Positions 20,992 through 31,540 of a stretch of DNA of 64,000 nucleotides are shown piece by piece. The notes under the pieces were generated by a model. It had not been told where the DNA came from and did no database searches. It saw only the letters and a list, made by a program, of their open reading frames with translations. A program made the position numbers and the translations under genes. The first letter of the stretch is position 1. The number at the start of each line of letters is the position of its first letter. Source of the stretch: Pyricularia pennisetigena (lineage: Eukaryota; Ascomycota; Sordariomycetes; Magnaporthales; Pyriculariaceae); the NCBI RefSeq assembly GCF_004337985.1, contig NW_021940919.1:961106-1025105 (forward strand), given 5' to 3'.

Positions 20992-23210
20992 AAAATCATC
21001 ATCAGCCATCGCACAAAATGCTGGGGAGCTTCCACTAATCCAGGCGGATTGGTTGGACGATAGTGTCACAACTCCTGAAAATCAGCCAATGGCACACTAC
21101 TCTGGGACAAATCGTTTCATGTCTTTGCCCCTTTTGATAATATGAGATGCTCTCATACCCCAACCTGACCAAAAAAATAGGGATAGGAATAGGAATAGGA
21201 ATCTGACACTCAATTTGGAAGATTTGACCTTCCATAAGCACCAACATCCCTAATGCATTATCACGTGAGGGGGAGCTCATCGCGGTTGATAGTCACCCAG
21301 ACACGCCAATCCGTAACAACGATCGCACCTGTTTTTTGGACAACAAGCGCAGCATTTGGAAAGCATTTGCCCCATGGGCTGGTCTTGTAGTAATTCCGTA
21401 CAAGTTCAACCTATCAAAACATCAAAACACGTCCGAAGGCGTGACGAAAAAAAAAAAGAAAGAAAAAGAAAAAGAAAACCTCTAGGTTACCCCGCTCTGA
21501 AGTGTACAACCGTACAACCGTGTCAACCATGTGATCGCAAGCCTCAGCATGACAGGAAGCAACACCTATGTGTTGTTTCGTCGCTTAGGCGCGCGGATGC
21601 GATTGACACTGCGTGACTTTCTACTTTCTTTACACCTAGCTTTACCCCCTACATTGCAGCCTCGTCTCTTTGGGATCGTTTTCGTGACGTCTGGTAGGTC
21701 TATATAGCCATGTTGAGCCAGGGGTCGGACAAAGGGGCCCATTGACCCCGGAGTCAAACATATTTTTCCAACGCTTCGTTGAATGTAGGTTCTCTGTTCT
21801 TTTCATTCTAGAATCTTCGTTGATAGGGCCTAATATATTCAAGTTTTTTCAATCTATGTCTGGCCATAACATTGATCGCACTTTTAGTTATCATAGCATA
21901 ATGCATTGGTTATGGGTTATGTTTGGTCAAGTCATATATTCACTTGAAGAAATAAGCTGCATGTCCATGGATTTGTGCTGGCCACCGAGTCACGACAGGT
22001 TGCGGCCATAACAGCAGGTCGCTAACCCTTGCCATTTTTACAGAGGGTCAAAACTCTGGATCGCGGGTTCAAAATCTTATATAATACACCCTACCATTTG
22101 TAATTTAAAAGCGTGGTACTTAAAACCTTTGTTAGTTTTATTTATAACGTTTCGGCCAAAGCCGACTGTGTATCAATATATATTCCCCTATTAGGTTTCA
22201 GTGAAGCCGATATTGTTATGTAAAAGTGACAACCTTGCGTAAGGATTACTTGGGCCAGGCGTATATCGGAGAATGTTGGTATATTAGGTACAATTGACTT
22301 TGAATATATATTTGTTCGGTGGCGGTGTGAAGGTCTTTAACATTTGCCTTGGCGTTTGTCGCATGAACGACCATCTCCGAACTTTACAAAAGTAACTACC
22401 GTTAATATTCATTTAATTATAGTTTAACGAACAAATTGATAGCCAGTAAGGGAATTGAATAATGAACACCGAGCCTGTAGCTAGTGGGACCTCTCTAGCT
22501 GTGATCATTTGATGAAATTTATGCCATTTGTTAGGATTAGGCCCCCAGGCATTCCCTGAAAATCGCCACTCGACTCGCAAGCCACGCTAAGTCAGCGATT
22601 ATGTAAAAGCGTCCCTTAACACTGGGTTTAGACGCGTCTCGAGCGCGTGATTCGTTGAAATTCCTCTATTTTCAATTAAATCTTCGTCAATAATACCTAG
22701 TATGTTAAAGTTCTCCAATATATGGTTGATCGTATCACCTCAGATTGCAGCCTCGCCTTTCTAAAATCCTTTTGATAATACCCGGCCATGCGAAAGGACT
22801 GCCTGATCCAACGATACTTCTAATTCAGCAAAGCCAAACCCACAAATTTACTGCAGTAATTAATACGAATTATATGCAACGCCGCGACCAAATCTTTTAA
22901 TAGCAACTTATTACTTTATACGGACCACAAATCCAAAAAGAATCATAATAACCAATCTATTAAATAACTCGCATTAACTGCGCATGCACCTACCACATAA
23001 TCTATTGATTAGCAATGGGGCAAAGTTCTTTTAAATAACTTCCTCAAGTTCCCTGTTTATTGCCTATATATAAAAGCCGTTACATTGCAACACCTTCTTC
23101 TCCTTCCTCTGCTGTCAACTATAGCATGATTTTACTACACATAAATCCAACCTCATTGACATTACTTTGCTTTACCTACCATCATTTTTGAATTTCACCT
23201 TGTGATTAAA
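20992..23210. other. Long intergenic region
   Basis: Holds a (GGAATA)n microsatellite at about 21178-21201 and A-rich/AG-rich tracts (21448-21478). AT content rises after about 22050. A TATATATAAAA-like string at about 23067 precedes the secreted-protein gene by about 140 bp and could be its TATA element. No gene or intact repeat is recognised. Confidence 0.4.
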
Positions 23211-23665
23211 ATGCAATACACTTATTTTGACCTTTTGCTTTTTACTAGCGGTTTGTTTGTCGGTCAAATTCACGCCGACCCAACATATCGCACAATTACA
23301 GGCTCATGTAGTAACCAGGTCCACAGTTGTTCGACAAGTCAAGGCCCTTATTCCTGCCCCAAGAAGAACAGTTGCAAGAAGCTCGGTGAGCCATGTATGG
23401 TGTTTATATATACTGGGTTGTCGAGCTGGAGGTCTGACGACATTTTTTGTGATCTGACAATTTTTCCCTGGTATCCTAAATGGAATAAGAATCGGTTGGA
23501 TCGGTTGGAAGGTAAGTAAAGACGCAACCCCGCCCTCGTTTCACCCTCCCAACCCCCCACCAAAAAAAAAAAAAACAACGCGATCCGCCTTAGCACCACT
23601 AACCCTAATATTTAGCTGCTAAGAAGAAAGCCACAACCTCGAGTCAGGGGAAAGAAGGAGAATAA
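23211..23665 (+). CDS. Small secreted cysteine-containing protein (effector candidate), two exons
   Basis: ATG 23211 (AAAATGC context) opens a signal peptide, MQYTYFDLLLFTSGLFVGQI, with cleavage expected after HA near residue 22. The mature part has six Cys (GSC, HSC, YSC, NSC, EPC, FC) and basic patches. Exon 1 ends at 23511 before a perfect donor GTAAGT. A branch-like CTAAC at 23599 and acceptor TTTAG end the intron at 23615. Exon 2 is 23616-23665 and adds a Lys/Ser-rich tail ending KEGE. Predicted length is 116 aa. An earlier alternative donor is GTGAGC at about 23385. The gene ends 400 bp before a repeat island. Secretion and small size fit an effector, but no known family is recognised and the function is unknown. 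Confidence 0.6.
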
Positions 23666-24065
23666 AAAGAGCCATAGAAAAGTAGAAGCAGACAAGAAGG
23701 CGGAGAGGATTATGCTGCGTGGACGAACATTCCCTGATCAGCTTTTGTGCCCCAGCCATCCACTGACTGTGACGCATCCTTTGTCCGCTGTCAACAGTGC
23801 CGGGAGAAACTGTCAATATGCGAGATAGGCTTCAAGATGATAGGTTTATTAGGGCAGTAACCAGGCGAAATTAGCGCGCCAGGCCCGACATACCGCGACC
23901 GCGGGTGAGAATCAACGCTTAACAGTGCGTACCACCTGTTCGGCACCCAAAAATAACTGTACAGCCACGTTCACCTTTCATGTTCTTTTATAAATATCTC
24001 AACCAATATTTCATTTTTGGATTTACTGTTTTCTGATTTTCATTTTCCATTTTCCAATAAAGCAA
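23666..24065. other. Host flank before the right repeat island
   Basis: Probable 3' UTR and spacer. No gene seen. The island begins at TAGTCTCAG at 24066 after the 9-mer ATAAAGCAA, whose partner copy was not found in the window. Confidence 0.4.
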
Positions 24066-24205
24066 TAGTCTCAGGGCTCATCCTAGAACGAACGCTCCGC
24101 AATTCATCCACTTCGTGGCTTAATGCGGCGTTGGTTATACCTGTGGGTCAGGTCCACCCAACGATCGCGCTCGTTCTAGTCTGAGGACAACTTGTCGATT
24201 TTCGC
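24066..24205 (+). mobile_element. Hybrid transposon terminus mixing A- and B-type blocks
   Basis: It starts TAGTCTCAGGGCTCATCC like an A end, has A blocks (ATCCACTTCGTGGC, CTGTGGGTC) but then B blocks (GATCGCGCTCGTTCTAGTCT) and the shared GAGGACAACTTGTCGATTTT. It is cut at 24205 by the next A-type end. It is less AT-shifted than inner copies. Confidence 0.6.
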
Positions 24206-24404
24206 TAGTCTCAGGGCTCATCCCTGAAGCCCAGAGCTCCACAATTGATCCACTTCGCTCCACTTCGTGGCTTAATTGCGGCTTTGCAATGTACCTGTGG
24301 GTCCATCCAAAGAACGTTTTGGTTCAGGTCTGAGGACAATTTGTCGATTTTTGCCGTTTATGGCGGTATTTTTGGCCTTTTTTTAACCGAAACTCCTTTA
24401 TTAT
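24206..24404 (+). mobile_element. A-type transposon terminus, 199-bp fragment
   Basis: Starts TAGTCTCAGGGCTCATCCC, holds all A-type blocks and CGTTTATGGCGGTATTTTTG, and is cut at 24404 by another A-type end. No matching right end or target duplication was found, so stacked ends may reflect nested insertion plus deletion or recombination between ends. Confidence 0.65.
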
Positions 24405-26108
24405 TAGTCTCAGGGCTCATCCCTGAAGCCCAAAGCTCCACAATTGATCCACTCCGTTCGCTTCGCTCCACTTCGTGGCTCAATTGCGGCTTTGCAATAT
24501 ACCTGTGGGTCCATCCAAAAAACGTTTTGGTTCAGGTTTGAGGACAATTTGTCGATTTTCGCCGTTTATGGCGGTATTTTTGGCTTTTTTTTAACCGAAA
24601 CTCCTTTATTATTCCACAACTATATATAATATTGAAAAAATAAAATATCGTTGAAAATAGCGTTTAATACCGCTATTAGCAGCAATTCGATTTATTTTAT
24701 TATTTGCTATAATGGCCGAATTCGATACCACCTGCCCTTAATCCGTTTATAACGGTACTGTTTTTTCGATTTTTTTTTCGATTTTCGATTTCTTTTAATA
24801 TTATTTTTAATTTTTGACCAAATTTTATAATTTTTGCACGTGGAGGGTCGTATATATTTAAATGTCGTTATACTAAATTTTGGTGCATATACCAGATTAT
24901 ATAAGCAGTTAAATAAGCGGATAGGCAAAGTATATACTTTTTTATATATAATTTACAATCGAAACTCGTTTATATTTTTACCAGTTTTGACGATAATAAA
25001 ACCAAAATTTCAAAGACTCGAATACGTATATAAACAAACGTCCAAACCCAATCCTACTTATAATATCCGTTTTAAAAACTGTTGTATAAAAAGAAATGCT
25101 AAATATGTATTTTGACAATTTTTTTTCCTTGATTTAATTAATTTTATATTATTTTTGTTTTGCAGCTGAATGTTATGGTTTCTGCACGTGGGGGGTGGCA
25201 TGAATATATTTAATATAATATTATACTTTTGTACGTATATTTAGTTATATAAGCCGTTAAATATGCGGATAGGTAAAATATATCCATTTTTATATATATT
25301 TCACAATCGAAATGCTTTTACATTTTTACCAATTTTAACATTAATAAAACCAAAGTTTGAAAAAGTGAATTATATATATGAATAAACATTAACGTAAAAC
25401 CCGATTTACAATACCGGCCCTTTTTATTTTTTTATATATAAAAATGCTAAATTTGTATCCTTTTTATATTTTTTGCTTTATTTAATTAAATAAAATTTAT
25501 AAAAAAAGAACTCATATAAATTTAATTAACAAATTGATTAAACAATGTATTAAGTAAAAATGTTTTCATTTTACCAATATTTGGGTAAATCATTTAATAT
25601 TTTAATAAATTGTTAATTTATATAAAAATATTAATAAAACTTCTATTTTAATCGATAATTGCATGTACTTTGCAGTATTAGGTTTACTAAACTATAAAAG
25701 CTGTAAGTTAAACTAAAGTTAATATTGCATACCATTATTTAAAGCAAAAATTAAATATAATAAAGAATTACAAATTTTACTTAATATTTTAATATCTTTC
25801 TAAATACAGTGGCTGTAAAGACGCGGCCGGCATTCAAATAATCAACAAACTCCAATAAATTTAACGCAAAATACTATATATTTTTATAATTTTTATTTAT
25901 TGTTTTATTCGAATATTTAATTGCATATTATGGGTATATTATTTTTTTTGCCATTATAATGCGAATATTTTGTGTATACCCGCTATAAACGGCAAAATAC
26001 CATAAATTATCGTTATATTAATAAAATAATAATTAGCGATATCGCAGCATTAGGTATATTATCAATAATACCGCCATAAACGGCGAAATGCGACAAGATG
26101 TCCTCAGA
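24405..26108 (+). mobile_element. 1.86-kb-type element with B end cut by a gypsy insertion
   Basis: From an A-type end at 24405 the sequence follows the same body as the complete copies, including both TTTGCACGTGG or TCTGCACGTGG unit landmarks (about 24832 and 25180). It reaches the B-end blocks ACCGCCATAAACGGCG and GACAAGATGTCCTCAGA at 26108. There the expected continuation is replaced by TGTTACGACC, a typical gypsy LTR start. Confidence 0.75.
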
Positions 26109-28347
26109 TGTTACGACCAGACAAGATGGGTCGGTACCAGTGAGGCCAGGCGGGGTCACACGCCTTCTAACGATATTCGACCAGAAAAAACACCGACCAA
26201 CAGGAAACAGAATTACATAAAAGATTACGTAAGCCCACGTAACCGCCAAAAAAACGATATAATTAATATATCACATATTAATTATAGTAGAACAAATAAT
26301 ATGCGGGCTATAGGACATATTACACATATTATACCCAGGATAACGGACTATTTAAAAATACGTTTATTATTATATAAATAAAATTTAATTTAAAATTGTT
26401 TAGCAATAACTAATTTATTATTTACCCAAAAATCGATCATAATTTTACCCCAATTATTAAAAAACCCCCGTTACCCAATCCAAACGCTTAATTGCTGTAA
26501 CTCATTATATTTTACCCTAAAAACAGGTTACCCGATATTTTAATCGTAATATTTTAATTGCTCCTGTTTAATATTTTGTTTTAAAATATACCGAATAATA
26601 TCGCCGAAATAATATTTTCCAACAAAACCACCCTTTAAACCCTTTTTACCATTAACGTTCCGGCCAACGTTAACGTTTTACGCTCAATAGTCGCGACGCT
26701 CCAAACAAAAAATCGACAATTCCAGGAACGAATAACCGAATAAATTAATCGAACCAATAGGAATTATATTAAATATCCTTTATTATTATTTTATAATAGC
26801 ATTTTAAATACCCTGCAGGGATTTTTTATGGGAACCCGGGCTTATTTTCACTTTAACGAGGACAATTTCGATAATAACGCAAAAAAGGTTATTTACGCAG
26901 TTTCGTTGTTAAAAGGCGATGCGTTTACCTGGTTCGAACTAATCCTACGAAATTATTTGGATTACAATAAAAAAAAACCGTAAAGTTGAAATTAACCGCA
27001 TTTTCGACGATTATAAAAATTTCGAAAAATGTTTTAAGGGAGTATTCGGTAGCCCAAACGAGGAACGTACGGTTAAACGTAAGCTGGTACGCCTTACTTA
27101 AACCAAATCGGTATTTAAATATACCAGTAAATTCCGATAAATTACCGCTAAATTATTATGGGGCCCCGAAACCCTAATAGTACGCTTTTATGCGGGATTT
27201 GAAGAAAAAGTTAAAAACGAATTTGTTAAAAAAGAACGACCCGATATTTTAACCGAATATATAAAATTAACAGTTAAAATCGATAACCGATTTAATGAAC
27301 GAAAACTGGAACGACGCGAAAAACGCAGCGTATAGGGATTAGTTTTGCGATAAACCAATACGGGACGCAAATACCAATACCCTAACCCGCTTCGCTAATA
27401 TAATATTTTTTACGGAATATATAACGGATTTATGGATTTTAACGCGATTTAATATAAAAAACTTCGTAAGGATCCCAAAAATGGTAAATGTTTTAAGTGC
27501 GAAAAACCAGGATATATAGCCAAATCTTGTCCTTGAAACATTCCGGACCTACACCCCGATTCCAAAAAACCACGAAAATTAAATACCATTACTTACCAAC
27601 AAATATTACCGGATTAATACAATTTAATAAACTGGACCGTATGCTACGACGATAATTATATAATCCACAATAACGCAAAAATGGACGCAGGATAATATTT
27701 ATAAAAATTTAAAGGTATTCGGACTTTAGCAGTAGGAAACCGTATATTTATTAAAACCAGACCACCGGTATAATTACGCAGGCAAAACGCCAAATTACCC
27801 GAACCTACGGAATTAAATACTTTAAAAAAATAAGAATTAAAACCATTGGGATAAACCCACCGTATCCGGATAATCCAATAAGCCCCAACGGACGAATTTA
27901 ATAACGAATTAAAAGACGAATTTAGCGAAAAAAAACCATATTTTCAAACCTATATAGTGTAGCAAAGGAAAATAACCTTTATATATATAAAAAAAACTTA
28001 TCGATTTATACCGAAACGACCAATTAATGCAATTTCCCGGAATATTATTTCGAATACAAATATAAAACTTTATAAAATTAATCGATCCAATTTTCGGAAA
28101 CCACCCAATTTTGGATATTAAGCATCCTAAATATATAAAAATCTTTTGGGTAAAATGTTTTAAAGATAATTGCGGACGGTATTTTAGCAGAAAGATAATC
28201 CACGATTTTTTTCCACGACGACGTAAAATAATAGGCATCCACGAAATTTACACTATTATTAAACTGTTTAATTGGGAAATTAAAATAAGATTTAATACCG
28301 AATTAGCGGTAATTTTTATTTTTTGTAACGATTACCTTACGGTATAT
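26109..28347 (+). mobile_element. RIP-degraded Ty3/gypsy element, 5' part (LTR, gag, start of pol)
   Basis: TGTTACGACCAG at 26109 looks like an LTR start; the LTR end could not be fixed. Gag remnants run about 26680-27600: RQFQERITEL-like coil, LLKGDAFTWFEL capsid motif near 26910-26940, FEKCFKGVFGSPNEERTVKR near 27020 and a zinc knuckle at 27489-27530. The knuckle reads C-F-K-C-4-Y-4-C, with Tyr where His belongs. Frames are broken by TAA/TAG at former Gln and Trp codons. A further coding trace (HPKYIKIFWVKCFKDNCGRYF) lies near 28115-28175. A copia LTR interrupts the element at 28348. Confidence 0.7.
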
Positions 28348-28989
28348 TGTGAGGAGGTTACGAGATAGAATAAGCTTAATCTTGAACGCGGGGAAAAGTG
28401 GATCACGTATAAGGCTGATGGAACGTTGAAATGGCAGATAACCGTCTGCTAGCGGGTAATAGAGATAATATATTGTTGCACAATCGATTCGTTGAATCGT
28501 TGAATCGATGAAGGTTATGAAGGTAATATATCTAAGGCTAAATTATGAATTACGTGTTCGAATCCGTAGGTGCAGATCTTCGATCCGGATGTCCGGAATG
28601 CGGGGTCACGTCACATGATTTGGCCTTATTCATGTGACTGACCTGCCGACCTATTGAGCCTAACGGCCTATTGTGCTTAGGAATGCACAGAAAATCTGCG
28701 ACCACAACGGGATTCGAACCCACGCATTTCAACAACGTATATATGGTATAGATTATGGTACGTGCATTATACCATTAAGCTAGATTATATATGACGTATT
28801 TGTTTTGCTGTTGAAACTATGAACAAAGACGTGATATATAAAGCTTTGTGTGTATAAACGCGTATACGTTTTGTTTGTTATTTATTTATTTATTTGATGC
28901 AGGGTGACTAATAGAACTAGCCCGTGCTAGCCGTTATGAGATAATGCAGGGTAGCTAATATAAATAGCCCTGCGCTAGCCATGTTCACA
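28348..28989 (-). mobile_element. Solo copia LTR, copy 2 (642 bp)
   Basis: Reverse-orientation copy of the LTR at 432-1073, same length, ends TGTGAGGAGG and GTTCACA as read on plus. No copia coding sequence lies on either side, so it is a solo LTR. Flanking 5-mers TATAT and ATTTT do not match, so either recombination joined two elements or decay removed the duplication. Confidence 0.85.
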
Positions 28990-29572
28990 ATTTTACGGTT
29001 TTTATGTACAAAATTCCAAACAAAACTTCGAAATTAAAAATATTTTATTAATTAAAATTTAACCAAAAATGGATTTATTGGAAATATAATTGGAAGCAAT
29101 ACGGCCGGTTAAAAAAAGGCAGGTGGCTCCGGAGCCAAACGAGCTTTTGGTTGATAAATAAAATATTATTAAATTGCAAAAAAATAATCCAAAAAACTTA
29201 GAACTTTTAGCTGATGAAGAAAAGGTTAACAAACCGGAACAGCTTAAAAACGAATGTATTTTTGTGCGTTGATAGTTTTATTCTTAAATCAATTCCCGAA
29301 ACGCGAAATTTTGTTGTTAGATTTTTGGGGGTGCGGTTATTAGGGGGGTGCGGTTAGGGGGTACCCAACGTTACATACTTTAAGCGTGGGACAGTAATTA
29401 GAAGAGATATATTAACAAAGACCACATCAAAATACCACATATTAAGTATAATTCGATTGGGTCAAATAAATAAAAAGATCTATCTGTTAAGAATCCGAAC
29501 CTAAGGCACATATTATGTAATATAATCCAGGGGCGGGTCAAAACGACATAAAAAAGAAGTACAACAGCGGAT
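28990..29572. other. Decayed repeat sequence passing into host DNA
   Basis: 28990-29300 is AT-rich with a short coding trace (PVKKRQVAPEPNELLVDK). GGGGGTGCGGTTA repeats twice near 29328-29360, resembling a polypurine tract. From about 29365 composition is more even. On the minus strand 29572 down to 29398 is open and may be the far side of a split small gene (see 45741). Confidence 0.4.
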
Positions 29573-29581
29573 AGACTTCGC
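29573..29581. repeat. 9-bp target duplication of the large element, left copy
   Basis: AGACTTCGC, identical to 45732-45740. Confidence 0.9.
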
Positions 29582-30799
29582 TAGTCTCAGGGCTCATCCC
29601 TGAAGCCCAAAGCTCCACAATTGATCCACTTCGTTCGCTTCGCTCCATTTCGTGGCTCAATTGCGGTTTTGCAATATATTTGTGGGTCCATCCAAAAAAC
29701 GTTTTGGTTTAGGTTTAAGGACAATTTGTCGATTTTCGCCGTTTATGGCGGTATTTTTGGCTTTTTTGCGACCGACACTCCCTTATTATTCCACAACCAC
29801 GCAAAATATCGAAAAAAGAAAACATCGTTAAAAATAGGAATTGGTAAACCTTTTTTATTAATTTAAAATTTTTTACACCCGGTACGCCAATTAAAAATTG
29901 GATATAACCCGTTTTTTATCCGTTTATAGCGGTATCCCCATTATTAACCCAAAAACACCATCGATACCCATTTCGCATTTTAATAATAACGATTATAATC
30001 CGTTAAAACTTATATAAGGAAAATTGCAAAAGCGAAAGGAATTTATACATATAAATTTTGATATAAATAACGCAAAACCACTAATTTTACAATCCGTAGA
30101 AAATATATATTATATAATAAGCTATACATTTACCCATTAAAAAAAACCATTATTTCCGCAAATTTTTCTATATTCGTATTAAATTATATATATATATAAT
30201 ATCCGGAAATACGCCCATATATACCTCGCTTTCCCACCAAATCGACGCAATTTTTCGCGGTCCCAATCCCGCACACGCGGCGGCAAATACCTTTTCCAAT
30301 ATATACATTTTTCCGGAATTATACGCCAAAACCAATATTTTTGGTAATTTAAATTTATAATATAAATTCGTTTTTTAGCTGTTATATGGTTTTTAAACCT
30401 TTATAAACCCCCTAATATTCCTGCACAAATCCCATATTATAACCAAATATAGTGTATATACCGGGTTTTATATATTATAAAAAATATTGTTTTGCTAATA
30501 AAAACCGCGTATGGGAAAAATATAATATTGCAAATTATTTCGGTTATTCGCAATAATATTATTATTATCCAAATAATCCTATTAAATAAATTAAAGTAAG
30601 AACAATTACGTAATATATAACGTTATCCCGCCGCGAACCCCAAACTAATCGACCAATTTATTTTAAACGTAAATATAAATATGCGGTTTTTATTATTAAA
30701 GTTAATTTTATTTAGTATAACCTTTTTTGGAACCCGTACACCGTTTGTAAATATACGTATATTTTTTTAGGCCCGGAACAAACCACCAATTACCAACTT

Positions 30800-31540
30800 T
30801 TTAAATTTTTTCGAAACCCTATATTTTATTAACGTATCGTTTTATTTATTATTAATAAATTTTATATAATTTTACAATGGAAGGATTTTAAAAGATCGTT
30901 TTCCATATTGCGTTTAATCCGGGCAATTATATTAGTAACCGTATTTATATTCGGGTGCACCGCAATTTTTATAACAAAAATTAAAACCTACGTTTTCGAC
31001 CAATTATATTATAAAAAAATAATACGTTTCGTTAAAACCCCTTTCGACCGACCCGAAATTACGATTATAATATAATGTTTGGAACGTAAAACCTTTATTA
31101 ACAATTACCGGCGCCTCCTATTCCTAATAGGGATTATTATACCATTATCCGCCACCCTTATTTTTAAAACCATTATATATATAAACGCCAGGAACCGCAT
31201 TATCCAAATACGCCAATTCCTAATAAAAAACCGTGTATTTAGGAAATTTATTAAACGAAACGCAACCGATATAATTATCCGGTGTAATGCATTTACACCT
31301 AAAATCGACAAAATTAAAATTTACGCAAAGTTTTCCAAACCGGATTTTAAAATTCGCATTATATTTTCCATTTTATTTTTGGGTATAGGTATAAATATAC
31401 CTAATATGGAACGTATAATATAATACGGCGCGTTAATATTAAACGACCCCGCAAATTTGTGGTAAAAATTCGGACGAACCGCACGCGGATTTAACCGTCA
31501 AAAAACCGCATATTTTTTTGCGCTTTATTAATATATTAAT
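30800..31540 (+). pseudogene. RecQ-like SF2 helicase remnant inside the large element
   Basis: One frame runs from about 30818 to 31530 with only a few stops. Recognisable SF2/RecQ motifs in order: RIVLFIINKFYIIL (DExH box, here Asn-Lys-Phe-Tyr at 30854-30865), QWKDFKRSFSILRLIRAI, FIFGCTAIF (the T-A-T motif III region), FDRPEI, ARNRIIQIRQFL, ILFLGIGINIPNMERIIQYG (motif V) and W-stop-KFGRTARG (motif VI with Gln turned to TAA near 31465). The DExH changes Asp to Asn, Glu to Lys and His to Tyr are all single C/T or G/A transitions, as RIP makes. Best relatives in concept are fungal RecQ helicases, including telomere-linked ones. It cannot be functional. Confidence 0.75.

Noticed and set aside
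29328..29363. Telomere-like repeats (GGTTAGGGGG)
   Set aside because: Only two irregular units within internal sequence; more like a polypurine tract.
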